DNA of 64,000 nucleotides from Cryptomeria japonica. Its lineage: Eukaryota > Streptophyta > Pinopsida > Cupressales > Cupressaceae. The stretch lies in contig NC_081415.1 in assembly GCF_030272615.1 (NCBI RefSeq), positions 368,531,667-368,595,666 on the forward strand, written 5' to 3'. Below the pieces are notes generated by a model. That model saw only the letters and a program-made list of their open reading frames with translations. It did not search any database and was not told where the DNA came from. Position 1 is the first letter of the stretch; each line of letters opens with the position of its first letter. Of this stretch, positions 55,756 to 64,000 are shown piece after piece. A program made the position numbers and the translations under genes.

Positions 55756-57355
55756 TGTAGCATAGGAAATAGGAAATCATCACAAACAAGATAAACATAA
55801 TAGCTCAATCACAAATGCATTCATTGCAATGAATCTATCCTAAGACACATTCAATAGAGACATGAAAACAAAGCATACAAAACTAGAAATTATGAAAACC
55901 ATAGACACGATTTGAATGCTCCTTCATGCGGCTCCATTGTTCTTCTTTCCTCTCCAAATAGTTGTGGATCTCACCTACAAGTGCACACACAATTGAAAGC
56001 AAGTAGACGGGGTTTTTGATCAAGAGTACTAGAAGTTCGATAGTCTGATTAAGGATTATTCTCATTATTAGCCAAGATTGAAGAAATTCATCCAATTTAT
56101 AGAAGAATTGGAGAGATGACAAGATTAGCATGATAGTGATTCGAATGGAAATTCAAATCAAGATTAGCAAAATTATGACATGTCTATGACAAATTGCTAT
56201 GCAAAGATTTATGACAATTTATGACAAATTCTATGTCAAGAATTTATGACAATTTATGACAAATTTCTATGTCAAGAATTGATTGATTGTCAATTATGAC
56301 AAATTATGACAAATTTCTATGTCATTTCCATGAATTTAGGAGAGAAATAGGAGGAAATTGAAATTAGGAAATTAGAAAATTAAGAAATTAGAAAATGAGG
56401 AATTTAGGAATTAAGAAATTAGGTAAATTAATTAATAATCTTTCATTTATAAATTAATTCACAAAGAGGAATAATTAGCCAATTAAATGAAAATTTAATT
56501 GTAATGAGAAGAGTTAGGATAAATAAGTAATTTATTAATCCTAAAGGAAGAAAATGATAAGCAAGGTTAAATGACTAAATCATGAAACCCTAGAAGGTGA
56601 ATTAGCAATGCGAGAATGACAAAAAGATAATTAATGTCGATTCGATTTGATTTTGGATTGATAAATGACCAATGTGATAAATGATTTGATTGAGAAAATG
56701 CGTCAAGGAATAATGACAAATTGATCCAAATTGACACGATTGAGAAGGACGACGATCGATGACAAATCGATCGTTAAATGACAAGATTGACAAAAAAGAC
56801 AAGGATTGATGACAAAAAAGACAAGGATTGATGACAAAATAGATTGCAAAATGATAGGATTGAAAATGACCACGACTGATAACAAATCAATCACAAAATG
56901 ACAAGATCGAACATGACAATGATCGATGACAAATCGATCGCCAGATGACAAGATTGAAAATGATAAGGATTGATGATAAATCGATCGCCAGATGACAAGA
57001 TTGATAAGAGGATAACGATCGATGACAAATTGATCGCAAGATTGACAACAAATCGATAAGAGGACAAAACCCTAATTAGGATTGACGATGTCCAAAATGA
57101 TAACTAATTAGCACGCACATTGATGCAATAGGATAAGATCGATTAAAATCATGACTGGATAGTGTTGTCGACAAGACCAAATTTTAAAGCGAGACAGAAT
57201 GAAGAATGTAGAAGAATGACTCGATGTTCGCAAATGATAAAAACCAAGTGCATGACATAGGAGAAATGTTAATGCGACGCAAAAACCTAAAATGAGGCAA
57301 TGCGCAAATGTTAAAGTATGACCTCGCAAGCGTTGACCATTTTTAGGTGTCTACA
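55756..57355 (-). repeat. Element B 3' LTR
   Basis: 1,600 bp; starts TGTAGCATAGG and ends GGTGTCTACA on the plus strand. The same family as the 1,216 bp LTRs of A but about 380 bp longer, chiefly from a local expansion at 56700-57060. Confidence 0.87.
56700..57060. repeat. Tandem repeats of about 45-50 bp inside LTR of B
   Basis: About seven imperfect units of GATCGATGACAAATCGATCGCxAxATGACAAGATTGA-type sequence, each with a small ATCGAT dyad. LTRs of A have about two such units (near 3360-3420 and 11470-11530). Repeat-number change explains most of the LTR length difference. Confidence 0.75.
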
Positions 57356-57370
57356 TTTTGCCCCTCTTTG
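57356..57370 (-). other. Element B polypurine tract
   Basis: CAAAGAGGGGCAAAA on the minus strand abuts the LTR, identical to that of element A. Confidence 0.85.
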
Positions 57371-58174
57371 AGACAATGCAATTTTAAGCGTTGTTTCAAA
57401 GAACAATAATTAAAATGCCCCAGAGAATAATAATGACATATGCATGCCCCCTCGAGGAATTGGCCGGAAACATACAGAAAAGAGGCCAATTGATCGATAA
57501 AAATGATAGGATCGAACGGACTGACAATCGAAGATCAAATGCATGAAGGACAAGCAATTGAAGATGCAAAAGGTCATGACCAACATAAGATGGAGAGGGT
57601 GCACGTCCATCTATGCAATGACAAAGAGCTATAAATGAGACCAAGAGGTTGAAAATTGCTCATTTGCACTAGACAAAGAGGAGGATTTGTTGCTCTGGAC
57701 AAGGACACTTGTAGAGAGATGGCGAACATTCCAATGGCGGATCACCTTGGAGAATGTGTACGCACATTCAGATGACCAGACGACGCAGGAGCAGCGGTAT
57801 GTATCTCGAAAACCCATGTTTTCAATTTGATGAATTTGACTCGTTTGCGGGAGATTGCGGGGCCCACAGGGGATGCAAAAGAGGACTTCTACGCTTGTGT
57901 AGTCTAATTCTGTGCTTGTGTCATGTCTTCTGCACTTGTGTAGGAAAACACAAGCGCAAGTTACCTAACACAGGCGCAGGTTCTCTGACACAGGCGCAAT
58001 TGTGCATAAATAACTCACTTTTGATTCAAAACTGCATCTAAATGACCTAAAAAGGGGGGAGAAGGGTAGGATAGGTCAATGTAGATGAAAAACACCCTGA
58101 TTTGGACATGAAAATGAGGAAATGCAACCTGTAGGAGCAAACCCTAAAACTAACAAAATGATGCCCCAATTGTG
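57371..58174. other. Region between polypurine tract and PMD gene
   Basis: The first 160 bases match element A (3644-3790). The rest is specific to B. It has a cluster of (A)CACAGGCGCAG and, in inverse, TGTGCTTGTGTCA units near 57890-58005, related to the minisatellite in the leader of A. As the 5' flank of the PMD gene it may hold its promoter. No TATA box was assigned with confidence. Confidence 0.5.
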
Positions 58175-60013
58175 ATGCAGAGTCGACAGTATCCGTTGAT
58201 CACGCGGGAGAATCGACAAGACTATTTCATGCTATGACATAGACTCAGGAGCACAGAGAGAGACACATTAGTAGGACTGGGGATATATTACATCACATAC
58301 ATGCCCGAGATTAGGGCAAACACAGGATTGCTTACCGCATTGGTAGAGCGATGGCATTCGGAGACCTCCTCATTCCATCTGGCGATCGGAGAGGCGACGG
58401 TGACACTGGAGGATGTATGGTGTATCCTCCACATTCCGATTCATGGAGAGATGATAGAGTATGACCCAATGATAGGGAGAGAGGCATTGTGCAGATTGTT
58501 TGAGTGCGACGTAGATGAGTTGGATATCATCGAGAGGGAGATTGGCTAGGAGACTATGGTATCAGAGTATGATCGACGATACGTGGTGATATCCATGGTG
58601 ATAGCATGTCTACTGGCAGGAGACAGACGAGGACATGGATTCCCTATTGGATGGGGAAGAGTGCTAGAGCAGATGGCGACAGAGGGGATAGTGTACGCAT
58701 GGGGACCATGTGTACTGGCTATGCTGTATTTTCAGTTGCATCAGATAGCATATCAGGGAGTGCAGACTTTGAGCTGTGGAGTTACACTGCTACAGGTATG
58801 GGCATTTGAGCACATAGCCATATGTCAACCGATTACAGAGAGACAGGTTGTACCACACCGACCATATGTGTATTGCTATGGTGGAGCACTAAGACAGGGT
58901 CCTTTTGGATACATATTATATTGGCGACATGAGCTAGACAGATTGAGAGAGTTCATATGGAGGCCATATCGTGATTGCCCTGGATGGTCAGATGATAGTG
59001 ATGAGCTACCCTATTGTAGACAGGAGAGGTACCTGATTGGGTGACCAGTGAATCCCTAGAGAGTGATTGAGATGTACCTGCCAGAGAGAGTCAGACGACA
59101 GTTTGGAGAGACGCAGGATGTACCTAGGAGGACTGCACACTTTGCCCGATCTCACAGAGAGATGAGTCAGTGGGGGAGTATGATTCAGCCACACATAGCC
59201 TATGCTGACTTTGCACAGCTACAACCGAGACAGTGGGATTGGAGGTCAGATGTGGCAAACGCTGGGATGACAGATGAGTATGATAGATGGTTTGCACGAT
59301 GGCAGCCAGTGCCATTGATAGATCTGGATATTCCAGTGCCGAGGCGACAGGAAGACTTCCCACTCATAGGAGAGGAGGAGGGAGATGAGGAGGACGAGGA
59401 GGAGGATAGTGATGAGGATGGGGATGATGAGGACAGAGATGAGGATGAGGGCGGGGATGACAAGGACAGAGATGAGGATGAGGATGACGGAGATGGGGAT
59501 GGGGATGGGGATGACGAGCAGGAGGCATGGCAGGATATACCCATAGAGCCGGAGATAGCTAGGACAGAGGAGATGGAGATATGCAGGGCTACCATAGCGA
59601 GTCAGCAGGATCACATTGAGACTTTAGAGAGACAGCAGGACCAGTTCAGAGTGGAGAGAGCTAGACTCACAGCAGCTCGAGATGCAGCGATTGCTCAGGC
59701 ACAACGAGAGGAACAGAGAGTCACTGAGTATATTGGGTCGATTCGGGATGCCAGTGTACGAGAGCTAGGACAGATGCTGGTAGAGACCAGAGAGGAGATA
59801 CGCCATTGGAGGACACTATATGAGAGTGCAATTCCACCAGAGCAGAGAGCACCTTCATATCGGGCATGAACGAGGACAGAGAGCAGGGCACGCTCTCGGA
59901 GGTCATTGAGTAGCATGGGGGTGAGTGGACCTATGAGACCACCACAACCAGGACTAGGAGGGACATCATCCGCGAGACATGGCAGGGATGAGGAGGACAG
60001 AGGGAGCACCTAG
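58175..60013 (+). pseudogene. Plant mobile domain (PMD, aminotransferase-like) protein, antisense in element B
   Basis: A single frame from ATG 58175 to TAG 60011 (612 codons) with five stops: 58235, 58547, 59042, 59057 and 59867. All are TGA or TAG, one transition from Arg, Gln or Trp codons; there is no frameshift. The PMD signature is TLVGLGIYYI, LTALVERWHSETSSFHLAIG, EATVTLEDVWCILHIPI, then VVISMVIACLL, AWGPCVLAMLYFQL, LLQVWAFEHI, GYILYWRHELDRL and FIWRPY. After it come an acidic low-complexity stretch (59383-59520), a coiled coil (59560-59800) and a basic Ser/Arg-rich tail. PMD is known from Arabidopsis MAIN/MAIL1, which act in gene silencing, and from transposons. This copy runs opposite to the element that carries it. 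G+C is higher than in the flanks. Element A has a precise gap here. Confidence 0.85.
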
Positions 60014-61849
60014 TGACAGAGGCATGTACTCCTTATGACAGACAGTGGACATTATGTAGTTTGACATTTTGTAGTCAGCCTGCGGGCCATACTTAGGACA
60101 GACAGTCTGATTTTGTACTCTGATATTATTATGATATGTGATATGACAGGCATTGATATGATGGGATGCAATGTGTTATGACTTGTAGTTATTTTTCTAT
60201 GTATGGATGACTTATGCACTGTTGATGAATGAATTGTGGAACATGTATGGATGTATTTTTTTTTTGCTTATGCGTTTTTGATGCATTTATAATATGAAAT
60301 GGATAAGATGCTTGATGGGATGCTCGATGTAATGCAAATGTACTAACCAAATGAATGCAAGATGCAGCATATGTGTGGGGAAATCGGAGCACTAAACCAA
60401 ACTAACTATCCGAACTGACGGAAGAAATGTTAGTAAGAAGAAAATGAGATAGAAGATAGGTAAAGATGAAGAAAAACTTGCTTTCAGTAATGCACTTTGT
60501 AGGTGAGAACCTTTATTTTTAATATAGCAAAATGGATGCGTAGCATCATGGCATTGAAGGCCAGAGCTGAAATGCAACCCCTTTTTGCAAACAGACAGAC
60601 ACATCACAGACAAACAACAATCACAACAAAAAAGAAAGGGATCATGAGCCATCCCAGTCACTCTAAATCACTCAATGACATCATCGAGCAACATAGGAAC
60701 ATGATCGAAGCCAAAGATAAATCAATAAAAAGATAAGATACACAAATTCAAGCAAATCAGACAAACATCTTGATCTTCATTGTCAAAAGTTGAAAGTGCT
60801 GATAGGACGATCATGCTGTCTGGTTTCAGGAAATGCGGTACCCCGTCTAAGACAGGACACAGTCTGGTTTCGAGTATACCACACCCTGTATAAGACCCAT
60901 GATAGCAGTAACAAGGACAAATGATTTTGATGTTGATATTTGATTGATAAGACAATTTTGGTCAATTTGAATGTTTGATTTGATTGAAAAAGGTCATCTG
61001 TTAAAGCATGATTTCATTAAAGCACAATGTTTGATTGCGAGTCGTTGAATGTATACTCAGGGATCTGTCTATCCACAAAAAGAGATCCTTTATTGACAAA
61101 ATGCTTGTTTTTGGAGTTTAATGTTTTCAAAATGTTTTTGCGTTCATTTTTTTCAGGACTTTTTATGATTTTTAGGGATTTGCATTTTTTTCAATTTTTA
61201 AATATTTTTTTAGGACTTTATTTGATTTTTTTTTTTTTTGCTTGAAGATTTTTTCAGGACTGTATTTGATTTTTTTTTTTGAATTTTTTTCAGGACATTT
61301 TTTAAATGTTTTTATGATCTTTTTTCAGGACATTATTTGATTTTTTTTGAAGATTTTTTCAGGACATTTTTCAATTTTTAGAGATTTTTTTTCAGGACAT
61401 TATTGGATTCAAAATTTCCAGTGATTGATCATGACAAGGGGAAGGCACCCAATGCGTAGCTGAAAGACACATAGACCTAGGACCAAAACATATGTACAAG
61501 AAACTGGAGTAGGCAAGACAATGATGTTGACCAATAACAGGCCTGGAATAGAACATTGGGTCGAGACAAAGATAGGCATGATAAAGTGGCCGAGAAAAAC
61601 ATAGCTAGAAGTCATGATAGATGACGAAGCAATAATCTCATTACTCATGGCACCTGATTGCCAGGTTTTCACCATGGTACTTGCCCAAAGCACCTGTTTG
61701 CCAGGTTTTCACCAGAGGTCGAATCATTTTTTCTTTACTTTTTTGTTTTGCTTTTTTCTTCTTTTTCTCTTTTTTTTTTTTTTTTTGTATTTTTCATTTT
61801 TTCATTTTTTTTGTATTTTTTTCATTTTGTCATTTTTTTTGTATTTTTT
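60014..61849 (-). other. Element B 3' noncoding region
   Basis: 60014-60415 follows the PMD gene and is specific to B; it may be the 3' untranslated part of that gene. From about 60417 to 61750 it matches element A (3805-5510), including the blocks near 60447-60930, the CAGGACATT array and the TTGCCAGGTTTTCACCA duplicate (61660-61715). No gene seen. Confidence 0.7.
61140..61405. repeat. T-rich CAGGACATT degenerate repeats (B)
   Basis: About seven units of TTTTTTCAGGAC(A/T)(T)TTT with T/A-rich spacers, the counterpart of 4500-4710 in element A. A further pure T-rich low-complexity tract with ATTTTT and GTATTT units lies at 61735-61880, just before the end of the integrase frame. Confidence 0.7.
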
Positions 61850-63085
61850 TCATTTTTTCATTTTTTCGTATTTTTTCATGATCATATTTGAATAAGTACC
61901 GATAGAGAAATATGCCCAGTACTTGCGAAGATGCATGCTATTGATAGGATCAGACAGAGGTTCACCTTCTGGAGTCGCAAGCTGGTATGCCCCCGAGCCA
62001 TAGGCTGCAGTTACTATGAAAGGCCCAACCCAATTAGGTTCAAACTTGCCCTTGATGAGGTCAGTAGACTGTGCATTCTTGGGATTTGCCTTTAAAACCA
62101 GGTCTCCCACTTCGAAGTGTCGCCCTTTGACTTTCTTATTATAAGAGCGATGGAGACGATTTTGATATGCTTGCAAATGTGTTAGAGCTGTCTGACGTTT
62201 CTCATCTAACATCTCAAGCTGATGCAGCCGAGAGACTCTGTGTGTCTCATCATCAATCAGGTGTTGCAAGGAAACCCTCAAGGAAGGAATCTCGACTTCC
62301 AAAGGTAAAATGGCTTCCGCACCATACACCAAGGAATAAGGTGTTGCACCAGTAGGTGTGCGGATAGAAGTGCGATAGGCCCATAGTGCTAGATTTAACT
62401 GTACGTGCCAATCTCGACCAGCGTCATTGACAAATTTCTTTAGGATCTTGATAATGGTTTTATTTGATGCTTCAGCTTGCCCATTACCTTGTGGATAATA
62501 CGGACTGGAAAAATGATGTTGAATATGAAACTTGTTATAGAGTTCTTTGACATCTTTATTCTTAAAAGGTCGACCATTATCTGTGACTATGGCAAGGGGT
62601 ACCCCATATCTGCATATGATATAGTTCAACAAGAATTTTGAAATTTGGACACCAGTGATATAAGTCATGGGGATCGCTTCAATCCACTTTGTAAAATACT
62701 CTGTAGCTGTAATGATGAACTTGTGTCCATTTGCAGATGTTGGGTGAATCTTGTCAATAAGATCCAATCCCCATTGAGAAAAGGGCCATGGAGATATAAC
62801 AGAATGAAGCTCTTGAGCTGGTGCATGAATATAATTTCCATGAATCTGGCATTTATAGCATTTCTTAACAAACTCATGAACATCTTTTTCCAGAGTAGGC
62901 CAATAATACCCAGCACGAATCAACTTTTTGGCTAAGCTAAGACCATTGAAATGGCCCCCACATATACCATCGTGAACCTCGCGTAAAGCCGTTTGTGCTT
63001 CGTTAGAATCCAAACACCTAAGGAGGGTATGGTCAAAGGAACGACGGTAAAGAGTGTCGGTGATGATGACATATTTGGCTGTCTA
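61850..63085 (-). pseudogene. Element B integrase
   Basis: Open for 387 residues (63013-61850). HHCC zinc finger: VHDGICGGHFNG and KKCYKCQIHG. Catalytic core with all three acids: WGLDLIDKIH, VTDNGRPF, GQAEASNK. Then WHVQLNLALWAYRTS, TPYSLVYGAEAILPLE, and a C-terminal domain with GDLVLKA, KFEPNWVGPF and DPINSMHLRKYW. It joins element DNA to the target. It is part of a longer pol frame, joined upstream through a stop at 63083 to the RNase H region. The integrase itself looks intact. Confidence 0.93.
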
Positions 63086-63720
63086 TTGGATAAAGGCTCG
63101 GCGTTGGTTAGCAGAAAAGTTAGGTGGTAAGGTTTGGGATTTCAAATATTGATATACATCATTGTACCATGGGGAATTGGGACCAACAAGAACGCACATC
63201 ACGTCAGCTGTCGGAATGTCAAAAGAGGGAATCAGTAATTGTTCGACCAAGAATTCACACTTGTCCATATTATGAGGCATATTCAACATGGAAGCAATCG
63301 TAGCCATTGCATCTGCCGACTTGTTTTGCATTCTTGGCACTTGACTGAAATGGATAGCTGTGAATTTTGTCTTGAAGAAATCTACCATGTGCTTATAAGG
63401 AATAAGCTTTTCATCTTTTGTTTCGTAGTCATCGTTGACTTGTCGGATGACTAATTGAGAATCTCCATAGACTTACAAATGCTTGATGTTCTAGTGGACT
63501 GCTACTCGGAGTCCTGTGACCAGTGCTTCATACTCTGCAATGTTATTGGTACAATGGAAAGTTATTCTGTAGGACTTTGGAATAGCATCACCTTGAGGGG
63601 TGACAAACAGAATACCAGCTCCGGACCCGAACTTGGTATGGGATCCATCAAAGTATAACTTCCATTCATTAGATGGTGTGAGAGCAAAGACTGATTCATC
63701 TGGAAAATCGGTCAACATGG
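63086..63720 (-). pseudogene. Element B second (archaeal-like) RNase H
   Basis: In the same frame as integrase: KLYFDGSHTKFGSGAGILFV (first Asp), NNIAEYEALVTGLRVAVH (Glu), then across two stops (63491 and 63473) VYGDSQLVIRQVND (Asp), and QNKSADAMATIAS (last Asp). After it a linker leads to the integrase finger. This RNase H, extra to the RT-linked one, is the hallmark of the Tat branch. Here it sits between RNase H and integrase, as usual. Confidence 0.87.
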
Positions 63721-64000
63721 GATGATCGTCAGAAATAGGAGCGTCTGCAAGTTGATCTGCTATGATTTGTCCCTTTATCGCCTTTCACTCCATATACTCA
63801 ATATCAAATTCACTGAGGATCATGACCCACTTTGCTAGGCGACCTGTCAAAGCTGCTCGGCTAAGCAAATATTTTAAGGGATCAATTTTTGCAACCAACA
63901 ATGTTTGGTGGCTTAGCATATAATGTCGGAGCTTTTGTGTTGCAAATACCACCGCTAAGCATGCCCTCTCAATAGTTGAATAATTTAATTCATAACCAAC
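63721..64000 (-). pseudogene. Element B RT-linked RNase H, C-terminal part
   Basis: From the window edge the minus strand reads YSTIERACLAVVFATQ, KLRHYMLSHQTLLVA, DPLKYLLSRAALTGRLAKW, LSEFDIEYME, a stop (near 63787), KAIKGQIIADQLADAP. This is the end of the gypsy RNase H that follows RT. It continues beyond the window, where RT, protease and gag are expected. Confidence 0.88.

Larger units (their letters stand above)
55756..64000 (-). mobile_element. Element B: Tat-like gypsy element with antisense PMD gene, 3' part
   Basis: Minus-strand order from 64000 downward: end of RT-linked RNase H, second RNase H, integrase, 3' noncoding region, polypurine tract, 3' LTR (57355-55756). Gag, protease, RT and the 5' LTR are beyond the window. 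Between integrase and polypurine tract lies a plus-strand (antisense) PMD gene. LTR termini, tract and 3' region match element A. B is inserted in the RT of element C, so it is younger than C. Confidence 0.88.

Noticed and set aside
59200-59614. Minus-strand Ser-rich and Ile-rich frames
   Set aside because: Complement of the GA-rich codons for the acidic run of the PMD gene.
61614-61895. Three overlapping Phe-rich plus frames
   Set aside because: They are translations of a T-rich low-complexity tract.

Overview
The window reads as repeat-dominated nuclear DNA of a seed plant, with large, AT-rich intergenic space. Very large LTR elements, old decayed copies and PPR-type pseudogene fragments would suit a gymnosperm (conifer-like) genome, but that is inference. 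I see no intact host gene, no rRNA or tRNA gene and no CRISPR array. Nearly everything recognisable is a retroelement, and most coding regions are broken by in-frame stops.

Layout. 1-2412 is old flanking DNA: a possible LTR-element remnant and a PPR-like pseudogene. 2413-11743 is element A, a complete 9.3 kb minus-strand LTR element with 1,216 bp LTRs, a GTAGG target duplication, a tRNA-Trp-type primer site and two unrecognised ORFs but no pol. 12420-19011 is a solo LTR of about 6.6 kb that carries its own reading frame of about 1,213 codons. 19012-23489 is flank with a second PPR fragment. 23490 to about 29216 is a decayed minus-strand Ty1/copia element. About 29216-35022 is a plus-strand L1-type LINE, followed by an unrecognised ORF (35336-36365). 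36650-39360 is a diverged tandem array with a unit of about 350 bp, and 41410-42660 a second array with a unit of about 394 bp. 43854-55755 is element C, a plus-strand Ty3/gypsy Tat-like element. Its 5' LTR of 6,785 bp carries a second copy of the 1.2-kilocodon ORF and is followed by a tRNA-Arg-type primer site, gag, protease, RNase H and RT. C is cut in its RT by element B (55756 to beyond 64000), a minus-strand Tat-like gypsy element of the same LTR family as A. B has RNase H, a second RNase H and integrase, and an antisense plant-mobile-domain (PMD) gene between pol and the 3' LTR.

Most notable. (1) The family of C carries a protein-coding gene inside its LTR, so each solo LTR is a unit of promoter plus ORF. 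The two copies keep the same frame over about 3.6 kb with no net frameshift and differ mostly at synonymous sites. (2) The U3 of these LTRs holds a reiterated compound dyad (GATCAA..TTGATC next to CGCTATTTCGCA..TGCGAAATAGCG), about five copies in one LTR and nine in the other, plus G-box/ABRE sites. (3) B and A are an apparent autonomous/non-autonomous pair. B carries the antisense PMD gene, while A has lost it along with pol and carries other ORFs. (4) C places an RNase H between protease and RT, unlike B.

Limits: all alignments and homology calls were made by eye. Boundaries marked approximate are good to tens of bases, and no database search was possible.
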